From the NCBI GenBank assembly GCA_019359695.1, contig JAHHGV010000014.1, positions 1 to 64,000 of the forward strand: a DNA stretch of 64,000 nucleotides. The letters run 5' to 3'. The translations under genes and the position numbers were made by a program. The number at the start of each line of letters is the position of its first letter. Position 1 is the stretch's first letter. The DNA is from Brasilonema angustatum HA4187-MV1 (GTDB lineage: Bacteria; Cyanobacteriota; Cyanobacteriia; Cyanobacteriales; Nostocaceae). Of the stretch, positions 54,475 to 63,355 are shown one piece after another. The notes below the pieces were generated by a model. That model worked only from the letters and a program-made list of their open reading frames with translations. It ran no database searches and was not told the DNA's origin.

Positions 54475-55239
54475 TTACTTCTCGCTTAAGATAGGACTCA
54501 CAAGTGCTAGCACTTCCTCCTTTGTAGCGTAGCCATCAAAAGCTTCATTACTGAAGGGAATTGGGGAATTAGACCCTTGCCGATTTTTGTTGAAGATAAC
54601 TTCACTAGCATCTTTTATCCAAGGTCGCACATCTGCACCATAATAAGTTTGCCGTATATAGCGAACACCAGCAGCATGTCGAGCTTCTATAGTGTGGATT
54701 TCCAAAGCTCCAGCTAAGACAACTTTACCAGCATCACCGGCGGCGAGCAAGTTCTGCACCTGTCCCTTATAAGCTGCTACCCCCGTGTCTTCAACATACT
54801 GTAACGCCAGAAGAAAATCTTCAGGATTAGCAAATGGGTCGCGATTGAGTATAGCATCGTAGTTGGGGTTCTTTGGGATAGCGATCGCATCTGGATTACC
54901 TCCCAGAGATTTTAATACAGCCGATAAGTCTGTAACGTGCATACCCTCATCCTGTCCGTAGGACATGATTGCTTTTTTAGCAGGTTCTACCAGACTCATT
55001 AATCCACCGCTCTCGATTGCAGTAAATGCACGGCTATACATATCAGCTTCCAGTTTTTCTAAAGTCAAAGCGTATTCCACAACTTCCTTGGGTGTAAGCG
55101 TTGCTTGTTGAGCAGAAGCTGGTGTTACGGGGATTGTGAGCAAGGATAGAACAAGTAAAGACAGGATCAGCATTCTACCCCTTACTGCCAAACAAAAGCT
55201 GGCAACTAATTGCCCTGCTAGAGATAAAAGGGTTTTCAT
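54475..55239 (-). CDS. Exported ferritin-like protein (second of a pair)
   Basis: 254 residues. Membrane/signal segment about 23-43 ending TPASAQ, so exported or anchored. The four-helix ferritin-like (Ferritin_2) domain has candidate iron ligands Glu61/Glu64 (LEKLEADMY), Glu98/His101 (DEGMHV), Glu150 (YVEDTG), Glu185 and His188 (IEARHAAGVRYI). The EARHAAGVR motif recurs in its neighbour. Iron storage or oxidation outside the cytoplasm, or a desiccation-related role, is plausible. It follows its paralogue by 20 bp, so both are co-transcribed. Confidence 0.85.
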   Translation of the reverse strand: MKTLLSLAGQLVASFCLAVRGRMLILSLLVLSLLTIPVTPASAQQATLTPKEVVEYALTLEKLEADMYSRAFTAIESGGLMSLVEPAKKAIMSYGQDEGMHVTDLSAVLKSLGGNPDAIAIPKNPNYDAILNRDPFANPEDFLLALQYVEDTGVAAYKGQVQNLLAAGDAGKVVLAGALEIHTIEARHAAGVRYIRQTYYGADVRPWIKDASEVIFNKNRQGSNSPIPFSNEAFDGYATKEEVLALVSPILSEK

Positions 55240-55259
55240 ATTCTTTGTAACTCCTAGGG

Positions 55260-55988
55260 TTAAGCGACAAGTGCGCCGTTGATTGGATTTTTCAATATAT
55301 TCAAAGAGCCGACAATTGCTATAATCTGTTTGGGTGTGTATAGCTCATCGTAGGCACGTCCCTTAAATGGATTAAGTTCAGGAACTAAATCAGCATCGCT
55401 CACAGCGCGATCGCTATCTGGTTCTGTGGTAGGTCGCTTCAGAAGCGCACGTACTCCAGCAGTGTGGCGTGCTTCAATAGATACGATAGAACCAGCTGCC
55501 AGTAAGTATGTGGGGTCTTTCAAGCTTGTTCCCGCGCCATTGTAAGCGTGAACACCCGTATCTTCCAAAGCTACAGCCGTATTCAAGATGGTATCGCGGT
55601 CTGTGAGGACAGCATCTAACCCAGCTTTGTTAAATTTGAGATTTTTTGTCTTAAAAGTCGCATTTTTACCTAAAATTTCCCGCAGAAATTTGACGTGGGT
55701 AGCTTCATGAGAACCTATAGCTTTGATATAGTCATACTCTTTAGGATCTGTAATTTTGCCAGATTTAAGCACAAGTAAATAAAATGCTGCTTCTAGTTCT
55801 TCTAATAACAAAGCAAAGTTGAGGATACCAATATCATCAGCATTAAATGTCAGAGTTTTGCCATATTCATTAGTCTGTGCAGTCACTATCTCAGGTAGAG
55901 TGGTTAAAGCTGCCGTACCAACGCTTAGAAGACCCCATTTCAACAAGCTGCGTCGCGAGGTGAAAGATAAATTCTTTTTCATTTTCAT
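55260..55988 (-). CDS. Tat-exported ferritin-like protein (first of a pair)
   Basis: 242 residues. A Tat signal (SRRSLLKWGLLSVGTAALTT, residues 11-30) leads to a Ferritin_2 domain. Candidate metal ligands: Glu64/Glu66 (LLEELEAAFY), Glu95/His98 (SHEATHVKFL), Glu142 (LEDTGVHAY), Glu172 and His175 (IEARHTAGVRAL). It is a clear but distant paralogue of the following gene; the two use different export signals. Folded export by Tat fits a metalloprotein. Function as iron-binding or desiccation-related protein is inferred from the family. Confidence 0.87.
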   Translation of the reverse strand: MKMKKNLSFTSRRSLLKWGLLSVGTAALTTLPEIVTAQTNEYGKTLTFNADDIGILNFALLLEELEAAFYLLVLKSGKITDPKEYDYIKAIGSHEATHVKFLREILGKNATFKTKNLKFNKAGLDAVLTDRDTILNTAVALEDTGVHAYNGAGTSLKDPTYLLAAGSIVSIEARHTAGVRALLKRPTTEPDSDRAVSDADLVPELNPFKGRAYDELYTPKQIIAIVGSLNILKNPINGALVA

Positions 55989-56139
55989 ATCTCCTAATAA
56001 AAGTAAGCGCTTATTGCTGATAGTTAAGAATTAATTACCCGCGTCGAAATCAATTACCGCGCTTATATGTTGCAAGAAGTTATATCCTTAGAAGGATGAA
56101 ACTAACTGCCATTTCATCAAGTCTTCTCCCCAACTCAAG

Positions 56140-56847
56140 TTAGGAAATTCCGTTTATAGTTCTACCCCGCTGTCTTCTACGCGAGGCAATAGCACCTGTA
56201 CTCAAAACACCAAAAGCTAATAAACCTAGTCCAGAAGATGCTTCCGGGATTGCTTTCGCACCAGCAGTTTGAACGCCCGTGAGGGTGATATTATAACTCC
56301 CACTGTCCAATATCAAGCCGTCAAACTCCTCAAGTTGAAATCCATCACCAGTACCAGATGGTTTCAAAACTGTTTGAAAATCAACATCGGGGAAATCTGA
56401 GAAGATTTTACCTTTACTACCAACAGGATCGTAGTCAAAACCAGAGATCCCTAAGTAATACGTACCAGGGTTACTGGGGGAAAATTCACCTTTGGGCAAA
56501 GTAGCTTGTTTTGTATTAGAACTCTCGTCGTCGTTTGCGTAAATGCCTTTGCCGTTTGAATCGAATAGAAACAACTGTGGATCGGCAAGACTACCTGGAT
56601 TGATTTTAGTCGTAGCTGAGAATGTCTTTGCGCCAGTTAGGTAGATTTTAAACAAATTGGCAGGATTCGTTTGGGAGATTGTCCCAGAGATTGAATCCAA
56701 CGATAGTGGTCTCGATGGAATAACTTGAACTGTAGTAAGAGTCTCACCAGCTTCCTTAGTTGCCGTAAAACTAACAGCTTTTACCTGAGTTGGTATCAGC
56801 GCACCGATAAGTGCAAATATGACTGTTTTCCATGCAAAGTTTTTCAT
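56140..56847 (-). CDS. PEP-CTERM surface protein
   Basis: 235 residues. Signal peptide about 1-24 (ending VKAV). The middle is a pre-peptidase-C-like beta domain: DSISGTISQTNPANLFKIYL, LADPQLFLFDSNGKGI, GTYYLGISGFDYDPVG. The end carries a PEP-CTERM sorting tag with variant motif IPEASS, a hydrophobic helix (GLGLLAFGVLSTGAIA) and the basic RRRQR tail. It should be processed by an exosortase and attached at the cell surface or in the extracellular matrix. It lies upstream of the ferritin-like pair on the same strand. Confidence 0.9.
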   Translation of the reverse strand: MKNFAWKTVIFALIGALIPTQVKAVSFTATKEAGETLTTVQVIPSRPLSLDSISGTISQTNPANLFKIYLTGAKTFSATTKINPGSLADPQLFLFDSNGKGIYANDDESSNTKQATLPKGEFSPSNPGTYYLGISGFDYDPVGSKGKIFSDFPDVDFQTVLKPSGTGDGFQLEEFDGLILDSGSYNITLTGVQTAGAKAIPEASSGLGLLAFGVLSTGAIASRRRQRGRTINGIS

Positions 56848-57165
56848 TAGCTAAATTCATCTCCATATCCAGCTAGCTATGTCTGGAAAAGCACTTAGAA
56901 CGAACACTTATTAGAGTCGCACTCCTTTAGCTCATCTTCCAGTCCAAAAAGTGTTCATTAACTGCTCATTTCTGACTCATTTTTTATAATGACCAAAAAA
57001 GTTTCATTGATAGAGCTATTTGTCAAGAGAATTATTTGATTTTTATTTAGTTGAATAAATCAAACACCTAATTTATAAATTTTGTCAAAATAGATTTTAT
57101 GAATCAAAAACATCCTTCATACTTGAAAATAGTAATCCTACGTAAAATTTGAGGAAGGGATGCTA
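56848..57165. other. AT-rich divergent promoter region
   Basis: It separates the leftward PEP-CTERM gene from the rightward STAND ATPase gene. Very AT-rich after 56980. GAGGAAGG at 57151-57158 is the ribosome binding site of the rightward gene and favours the ATG at 57166 over that at 57160. No gene seen. Confidence 0.65.
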
Positions 57166-59385
57166 ATGACATCTCTATTAGAGCGACTAAGTGCAGAACG
57201 AAATCGCAGATTTGTAGGACGTGGGCGGGAACTGGAGCTATTTGATCGTGCGATCGCAGCTCCAGAATTACCTTTTCACATTTTGCACGTCTTTGGTTAT
57301 GGCGGTGTGGGCAAGACAACCCTCATGCAGCAGTTTTTGCGATTTTGTGAACGGTCAAAAATATCAACAATCTACGTAGAAGGACGTAATCTAGAAGCTG
57401 CACCAGAATCTTTTGTTAGCACGTTGCGATCGTTGATGGGACTGAATGAATCAGATTCTCCTTTGGATGTGCTAGCCCAAAGACAAGAACGTAATGTAAT
57501 TTTCATTGATACCTATGAAGCTATTACCCAGCTAGATGAATGGTTGCGGGAAGGATTCTTACCCCATTTGTCTGTTAATACCTTAGTTGTGATTGCTGGA
57601 CGCAATCCTCCCTCATCTGGTTGGTGTAGCGATCCAGGTTGGCAAGCTTTGATGCACACTTTTCCCCTACGCAACCTGACCCCAGAAGAAAGTCAAACTT
57701 ATCTTACCACACGAGATATTCCCACCACACAACACCAGGCGATTCTAGATTTGACCCACGGACATCCTCTAGCATTATCTTTAGTTGCTGAGGTGTTTGC
57801 TCAGGGAAAAGAAATCTCTTTTCAAGCAGAATCTGCTCCCAATGTTGTGAAAACACTGTTGGAAAGATTCATAAAAGAAGTACCAACACCCTCACACCGT
57901 ATGGCTTTAGAAGCTTGTGCGGTGATTATGCTGACTACCGAAGCCGCACTAAATCAAATATTGGCTGCGCCTGAAAATACCTTGGGTGGTGAGGCTCATT
58001 CTTTAGGGGAAGTACTTGATGTTCACGATTTATTTGAGTGGTTGCGCGGGCTGTCGTTTATCGAATCAGGACAATTGGGTTTATTTCCCCACGATTTAGC
58101 ACGAGAAGTTTTAATTGCTGACTTGCGTTGGCGGAATTCGGAATTGTACACTGAATTACACCACCGATCGCGTCAATACTATAGTAAACGACTAGGACAA
58201 ACTCAAGGGCAAGAAAAGCATCAAGTGCTACTTGATTATATTTTTTTGCATCGGGATAACTCGGCAATTCGATCCTGTTTCACCTGGGGTGAGCAAAGTA
58301 GTTTATTAACAGACTCACTACGGGAAACTGACAAAATTCCACTGCTAAAGATGGTGGCACAATACGAAGGTGAAGAATCAGCAAAAATAGCAGATCACTG
58401 GTTGAAGCGCCAACCACAGAATGTAGTAGTATTTCGTGACTTGCACTCCGAACCTGCGGGATTTGCAATGATGGTGGCGTTGCATACAGCAACGGTTAAA
58501 GATTTGAGTGCAGATCCGGGCGCTGTTGCATCTTGGCAATATCTCCAAACCCATGCACCATTACGCCCTGGCGAAGGCGCAACTATTTTCCGCTTCTGGA
58601 TGGCGCGGGACACCTATCAAGCTGTTTCCCCTACCCAAAGTCTAATTTTCATTAACTTTGTGCAGTATTTTCAGAAAACACCAGGGTTAGCATACACCTT
58701 TCTACCTTGTGCCCAAGCAGATAGTTGGACAGCAATGTTAAACTATTTCGACTTGGTGCGACTTAGAGAAACTGATTTTACAGTTGGGGGAAGACACTAT
58801 GGTGTTTATGGTCATGACTGGCGAATTGTGTCACCTGCCGCATGGAAGGAAATTTTGGCACGAAAAGAGGTGACAACTGCCGGAGAATCTGTAGAGAATA
58901 CTCCAGTCGGTGAACCTCTGTTAGTTCTTAGTCAGCCAGAATTTGTGGAGGCGGTGCAGAATGCGTTACGTAACTTTAGTTGTCCTGATGCATTACAGAA
59001 TAATCCCTTAATGCGATCGCGATGCGTACAAGAAGTGTTCTGGCGCTTAGTGGAAGGACAAGTTGCCACAAAAGCAAGTATGAGCGAGAGTCCTTCATAC
59101 ACGCAATCCGAGAAGCCGGATGGACACTTAGGCGATGCTTGCAGCGGGCAAAGCCAACGGGTTAAGGTTTTACAAAATCTGTTGAAACAAGCAGTTGAAT
59201 CCTTACAATCATCTCCGCGTGATGAAAAACTCTACCGCGCTGTTTATCGAACTTATTTAAATCCCGCCCCCACGCAAGAACAAGCAGCTGAGTTACTAGA
59301 TTTGCCTTTCAGTACCTATCGCCGTCATCTGAAAGCTGGGATGATGAGAGTTACAGATATTTTATGGCAAAGAGAAATTAGCTAA
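57166..59385 (+). CDS. STAND-type ATPase with C-terminal helix-turn-helix
   Basis: 739 residues from ATG 57166, which is 7 nt after GAGGAAGG. N-terminal NTPase: P-loop GYGGVGKT (about 44-51), Walker B NVIFIDTYE (about 110-118), sensor-like VVIAGRNPP. The middle (about 250-640) is a long domain without recognised repeats. The C-terminus (about 680-735) is a helix-turn-helix resembling sigma region 4 (QAAELLDLPFSTYRRHLKAG). This fits a signal-transduction ATPase acting as a transcription regulator. It is divergent from the PEP-CTERM and ferritin-like genes, which are candidate targets. A defence role is possible for STAND proteins but nothing here supports it. Confidence 0.82.
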   Translation: MTSLLERLSAERNRRFVGRGRELELFDRAIAAPELPFHILHVFGYGGVGKTTLMQQFLRFCERSKISTIYVEGRNLEAAPESFVSTLRSLMGLNESDSPLDVLAQRQERNVIFIDTYEAITQLDEWLREGFLPHLSVNTLVVIAGRNPPSSGWCSDPGWQALMHTFPLRNLTPEESQTYLTTRDIPTTQHQAILDLTHGHPLALSLVAEVFAQGKEISFQAESAPNVVKTLLERFIKEVPTPSHRMALEACAVIMLTTEAALNQILAAPENTLGGEAHSLGEVLDVHDLFEWLRGLSFIESGQLGLFPHDLAREVLIADLRWRNSELYTELHHRSRQYYSKRLGQTQGQEKHQVLLDYIFLHRDNSAIRSCFTWGEQSSLLTDSLRETDKIPLLKMVAQYEGEESAKIADHWLKRQPQNVVVFRDLHSEPAGFAMMVALHTATVKDLSADPGAVASWQYLQTHAPLRPGEGATIFRFWMARDTYQAVSPTQSLIFINFVQYFQKTPGLAYTFLPCAQADSWTAMLNYFDLVRLRETDFTVGGRHYGVYGHDWRIVSPAAWKEILARKEVTTAGESVENTPVGEPLLVLSQPEFVEAVQNALRNFSCPDALQNNPLMRSRCVQEVFWRLVEGQVATKASMSESPSYTQSEKPDGHLGDACSGQSQRVKVLQNLLKQAVESLQSSPRDEKLYRAVYRTYLNPAPTQEQAAELLDLPFSTYRRHLKAGMMRVTDILWQREIS

Positions 59386-59553
59386 TAGGGCGAAAATAAT
59401 GTCTTAAACGGCTGTTTTCTCCTTCAACTCTTCTTGTCCGGGGGAAAACCTGCACAAAACGCCCAAGTGCGACGTGAAAGTCGTGCGGAGGTGCAATAGA
59501 ACATATAACTGAGGAGCCGTCTCCTCCTGGGGTTCCTTACTTAACTTTTAAAA
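59386..59553. other. Gap between the STAND gene and tRNA-Val
   Basis: No gene seen. It contains the 3' flank of tRNA-Val (leftward) and unremarkable mixed sequence. Confidence 0.5.
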
Positions 59554-59626
<73 letters not shown>

Positions 59627-59794
59627 GCTGTTGCACACAAAAACAATATTAGCACACACATTTTGAAAAAGCGATAGTCTTAGAAAAAATTTTTTGCCTT
59701 ATTCTGCATCTGTTGGATTGAATTGCGACTCGGACAGCAAGATACTGATTAGCAATGGCTTGAATATTTTTGAATTTTGAACTTTGAATTGTTT

Positions 59795-60400
59795 ATGCCC
59801 TCAGGTCGGACTCATGATCGCATTACTCTCTGGGCTTTGCCGTTTGTAACTGGTGTTGCTTTTTGGCTAACCAACAGCGGTAACTTGACTTTGTTGGTTA
59901 CTGGTGGGTTTCTGTTCGGAGGGCTGATGTTCGGTCCTGACTTGGATATTTACTCTCGCCAGTTCCAACGCTGGGGTTTTTTCCGTTTTATTTGGTTACC
60001 TTATCAAAAAAGTTTACGCCATCGTTCTTTGTTATCTCACGGACCAATCATCGGTACAACGCTGCGTGTCGTTTATCTGGGCTGTTTGGGAGCAATAGTG
60101 GCAATTTTCACTTTGTTGATTGTCGAAAAGCTGTGGAATGTGCAGTTCAATTGGCAGATGACAGGGGAAACTGTAAAATTCACGCTCGCTCACTACAGTA
60201 TGGAATTTCTTGCTTTATTTGTCGGGCTGGAAGTTGGTGCTATGAGCCATTATCTTAGTGACTGGGGAGGTTCAGCTTATAAGCGTTTTCAAAAGCAGGG
60301 AGTTCGCGGATTGCTGCCGCGTGCGAAAATGAAGAAACGTAAAGTGACGAGTCGTGGTAATAGGAGTAAAGTCAAACCAAAAAATAGCCGCCGCACCTAA
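59795..60400 (+). CDS. DUF2227-like membrane metal-binding protein
   Basis: 201 residues from ATG 59795 (MPSGRTHDRIT); a TTG six codons earlier is rejected. The family pattern is present: the HDRIT start, FGPDLDIYSRQFQRWG, and LRHRSLLSHGP (Asp and His residues able to bind metal), with hydrophobic helices at about 13-30, 90-110 and 130-150, and the MSHYLSDW block near 160. The basic tail (KMKKRKVTSRGNRSK) is cytoplasmic-like. Annotated in databases as a metal-binding protein; the function is not established to my knowledge. Confidence 0.82.
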   Translation: MPSGRTHDRITLWALPFVTGVAFWLTNSGNLTLLVTGGFLFGGLMFGPDLDIYSRQFQRWGFFRFIWLPYQKSLRHRSLLSHGPIIGTTLRVVYLGCLGAIVAIFTLLIVEKLWNVQFNWQMTGETVKFTLAHYSMEFLALFVGLEVGAMSHYLSDWGGSAYKRFQKQGVRGLLPRAKMKKRKVTSRGNRSKVKPKNSRRT

Positions 60401-60865
60401 TACGGCTCGGTTAAGATCCCCCCGCCTACGGCGACCCCCTTAAAAAGGGGGTAAAAGAGGGTTAAAAGCCCCCCTTTTTAAGGGGGGTTGGGGGGATCTT
60501 CACAAAGTCATAGATAAATTGTGAGGTAGGATCGGAGCCTGCTGATTAAAAAGAATAAGGGAGCATCCCAATGCATGCAAATTTACCAAGATGATAGATT
60601 GTCATTGCGAATGAAGCGAAGCGGAATGAAGCAATCGCGAAGTCTAGATGTTGCGATTGCTTCGCTCCATTTCATTACGCTCGCAATGACAAAATAAGAT
60701 CGCTTGTCATTGCGAATGGAGCGGAGCGGAATGAAGCAATCGCGAAGTCTAGATGTTGCGATTGCTTCGCTCCATTTCATTACGCTCGCAATGACAAAAT
60801 ATGTACTCCCAAGAATAAGATTTACAACCGCAGAGGACGCAGAGGACGCAGAGCTTTTATTAATT
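60401..60865. repeat. Repeat block: a 88-bp MITE, a tandem duplication and 9-mers
   Basis: 60413-60500: element with 11-bp inverted ends AAGATCCCCCC / GGGGGGATCTT and an AAAAAGGGGG / CCCCCTTTTT hairpin inside. 60601-60800: two direct copies (period 105 bp) of a palindromic unit bounded by GTCATTGCGA and TCGCAATGAC. 60828-60853: ACCGCAGAGGACGCAGAGG 9-mer-type repeat. No gene is supported here; the upstream extension of the mazG frame through this block is repeat DNA. Confidence 0.85.
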
Positions 60866-61696
60866 ATGGAAACTAATCAAACTGAGAGAAACGCTGAGAC
60901 TTTGGTGGCGTTGCAAAAATTAATTGATGTGGTGGCAAAGTTACGTTCTCCTGATGGGGGTTGTCCGTGGGATTTGGAGCAAACTCCTCAAACGCTGACA
61001 CCATATGTGATAGAAGAAGCTTACGAAGTTGTAGATGCGATTAAGAGTGGGGATCAAGATGCGATCACCGAAGAATTAGGTGATTTACTGTTACAAGTTG
61101 TCCTGCAAGCACAAATCGCCAGGGAATATGAACAATTTTCTTTGAAGGAAGTCGCCGAAGGAATTTCACAAAAGTTGATTCGCCGTCATCCTCATGTTTT
61201 TGGTGATGTGTCGGTGCAAAGTGTTGATGATGTGCGGCGAAATTGGGAAGAAATAAAAGCTGCTGAGAAAGGAGAAGCTTCGGCGGATACTCAAAAACTG
61301 AGTTATAAACTCAGTCGTTATGCACGAAAGCTTCCTCAGTTAGCAGCGACGATGAAGATTTCCCAAAAGGCGGCTGCTGTTGGATTTGAATGGGAAAATA
61401 TTGATGGGGTGTGGGACAAGTTTAATGAGGAATTGACGGAATTTAAGCAGGCGTTAGCTGAGGAAACACCAGAACGACAACAAGCTGAGTTGGGTGATTT
61501 GATGTTTTCTCTTCTGCAGGTTGCTCGTTGGTGTAATCTTGATCCGGAAGCTGCTTTGCAGGGAACAAATCAGCGGTTTATTCAGCGTTTGCAAAAGATG
61601 GAGGTGTTTGCTGAGCGTCCTCTGACTGATTACACTTTAGAGGAATTAGAAACGTTGTGGCAAAAGGCGAAAGTCCAACTTGCACAGGAAGAGTAA
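60866..61696 (+). CDS. mazG: Nucleoside triphosphate pyrophosphohydrolase MazG
   Basis: 276 residues from ATG 60866; upstream in-frame codons are repeat-derived. Two MazG domains: the first with CPWDLEQTPQTLTPYVIEEA and EELGDLLLQVVLQA (about 85-100), the second with GFEWENIDGVWDKFNEELTE and ELGDLMFSLLQVARW. The acidic EExxE/ELGD residues bind Mg. It hydrolyses (d)NTPs to NMP and pyrophosphate as a house-cleaning enzyme and can modulate ppGpp in other bacteria. It stands alone, followed by 9-mer repeats. Confidence 0.95.
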   Translation: METNQTERNAETLVALQKLIDVVAKLRSPDGGCPWDLEQTPQTLTPYVIEEAYEVVDAIKSGDQDAITEELGDLLLQVVLQAQIAREYEQFSLKEVAEGISQKLIRRHPHVFGDVSVQSVDDVRRNWEEIKAAEKGEASADTQKLSYKLSRYARKLPQLAATMKISQKAAAVGFEWENIDGVWDKFNEELTEFKQALAEETPERQQAELGDLMFSLLQVARWCNLDPEAALQGTNQRFIQRLQKMEVFAERPLTDYTLEELETLWQKAKVQLAQEE

Positions 61697-61767
61697 AAAT
61701 CTGGTTTAGGGGTATTTGGAACCGCAGATAAATATATAGCAATCCTATATGAGTTGTGAGAATTATC

Positions 61768-61800
61768 GAACCGCCAAGACGCCAAGAACGCCAAGAAAAA
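61768..61800. repeat. GCCAAGAAC-type 9-mer repeat
   Basis: AACCGCCAAGACGCCAAG followed by AACGCCAAG, the same sequence as inside the MITE-like element at 32467-32581. It lies between mazG and proA, here without the ATACCAATTCTC ends. Confidence 0.7.
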
Positions 61801-61872
61801 GAAGAGAAAATCTTACTAATGATTTAGGACTGCTGTAGATAAATACAGATAATTGAAACTTAGTTTTGTAGT

Positions 61873-63183
61873 ATGACTATTTCTGTTGAGAATTCATCAA
61901 ACATCATTGCAGCGGCTAAAAAAACCAGACAAGCCGCACTCAAGCTGGCAGTTCTCTCTACTGAGGCGAGAAATCAAGCAATTGAGGCGATCGCTCAAGC
62001 TTTAGAATCTGCCAAAGATGAAATTTTACAAGCTAATGTTGCTGATTGTGAAAGAGCGATTACAGATGGAATTGCTAAGCCACTTTACAAGCGTTTGCAG
62101 TTAGATGAATATAAGTTAAGAGATGCGATCGCTGGGGTGAGAGATGTCGGCAAACTCAGTGATCCGGTTGGTGCAGTGCAGATTCACCGTGAACTGGATC
62201 AAGGCTTAATCTTGAAGCGAGTGACTTGCCCTTTGGGTGTGTTGGGTGTCATTTTTGAAGCACGTCCGGAAGCAGGAATTCAAATCGTGACTCTTGCTAT
62301 CAAGTCGGGAAATGGTGTGATTCTCAAAGGTGGGAAAGAAGCGATTCGTTCTTGTGAAGCGATAGTTAAGGCGATTAAACAAGGACTTTCTCAAACTGCT
62401 GTTCATCCAGATGCCGTGCAGTTGTTAACAACACGAGAAGAAATTTTGGAACTTCTAAGATTAGATAAATATGTGGATTTAATTATTCCTAGAGGTTCTA
62501 ACTCTTTTGTGAGATTTGTGCAGGAAAATACTCGTATACCTGTATTAGGTCATGCTGATGGAATTTGTCATCTATATATAGATAAAGCTGCAGATTTAGA
62601 AAAAGCGATCGCAATTACAGTTGATGCCAAAACAAACTATCCTGCTGCTTGTAATGCAATTGAAACTTTGCTACTTCATGCGAGTATTGCTGCAAAGTTT
62701 TTACCAAAAGTTGCTGAGGTTTTGGTAAAACTCAATGTGGAATTGAGAGGGGATGAACGTACTCGCGAAATTCTACCAGATATTGCAGATGCAACAGAAG
62801 AAGACTGGGAGACAGAATACTCTGATTTGATTTTGTCGATAAAAGTTGTGGATTCATTGGAGGATGCGATCACCCACATCAACAACTATGGTTCCAAGCA
62901 CACTGACGCTATTATCACTGAAGATGCAGAAGCTGCCCAAACTTTCCTCGCGCTGGTAAATGCAGCCGGAGTTTACCACAACTGTTCTACCCGATTTGCT
63001 GATGGCTTCCGCTATGGTTTTGGTGCAGAAGTTGGGATTAGCACTCAACAAATGCCTCCTCGTGGTCCAGTTGGTTTAGAAGGTTTGGTAACATACAAAT
63101 ATCAGATGATTGGCAATGGTCATATTGTGGCGACTTACACAGGTGCAGATGCCAAGGCTTTTACTTTTAAAGATTTAGGATGA
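61873..63183 (+). CDS. proA: Gamma-glutamyl phosphate reductase
   Basis: 436 residues, full length. It has the aldehyde-dehydrogenase-type fold with the catalytic Cys in [12 protein letters not shown], the NADPH-binding segment [13 protein letters not shown], and the conserved end [12 protein letters not shown] ([20 protein letters not shown] region). It reduces gamma-glutamyl phosphate to glutamate-5-semialdehyde, the second step of proline synthesis. No proB next to it. It is followed by 7-bp tandem repeats. Confidence 0.97.
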   Translation: MTISVENSSNIIAAAKKTRQAALKLAVLSTEARNQAIEAIAQALESAKDEILQANVADCERAITDGIAKPLYKRLQLDEYKLRDAIAGVRDVGKLSDPVGAVQIHRELDQGLILKRVTCPLGVLGVIFEARPEAGIQIVTLAIKSGNGVILKGGKEAIRSCEAIVKAIKQGLSQTAVHPDAVQLLTTREEILELLRLDKYVDLIIPRGSNSFVRFVQENTRIPVLGHADGICHLYIDKAADLEKAIAITVDAKTNYPAACNAIETLLLHASIAAKFLPKVAEVLVKLNVELRGDERTREILPDIADATEEDWETEYSDLILSIKVVDSLEDAITHINNYGSKHTDAIITEDAEAAQTFLALVNAAGVYHNCSTRFADGFRYGFGAEVGISTQQMPPRGPVGLEGLVTYKYQMIGNGHIVATYTGADAKAFTFKDLG

Positions 63184-63242
63184 ATCAGCGCTCACAAAAT
63201 ACTATAGCAATCCGTGCAGGAGTTGTGAAATTACTCGTTGAG

Positions 63243-63320
63243 ACGCTTAACAGGGAACAGGGAACAGGGAACAGGGAACAGTAAACAATTGATCACTGGT
63301 AACTGGTAACTGGTAACTGT
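63243..63320. repeat. Composite 7-bp tandem repeats after proA
   Basis: Four AACAGGG units (63249-63276) then, after a short spacer, ACTGGTA units (about 63295-63316). The layout and flanking ACGCTTAACAG match the repeat between livG and livF. Confidence 0.85.
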
Positions 63321-63355
63321 TAAAGTTTTGTCTGACGTTGAGTAGCTAAGATCGC

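Noticed and set aside
57166-59385. Antiviral STAND (Avs-like) defence gene
   Set aside because: No effector domain at either end; the C-terminus is a helix-turn-helix and neighbours are envelope proteins, so a regulator is more likely.
63243-63320. Possible CRISPR array
   Set aside because: Units are 7 bp in direct contact, with no spacers and no cas genes; these are short tandem repeats.
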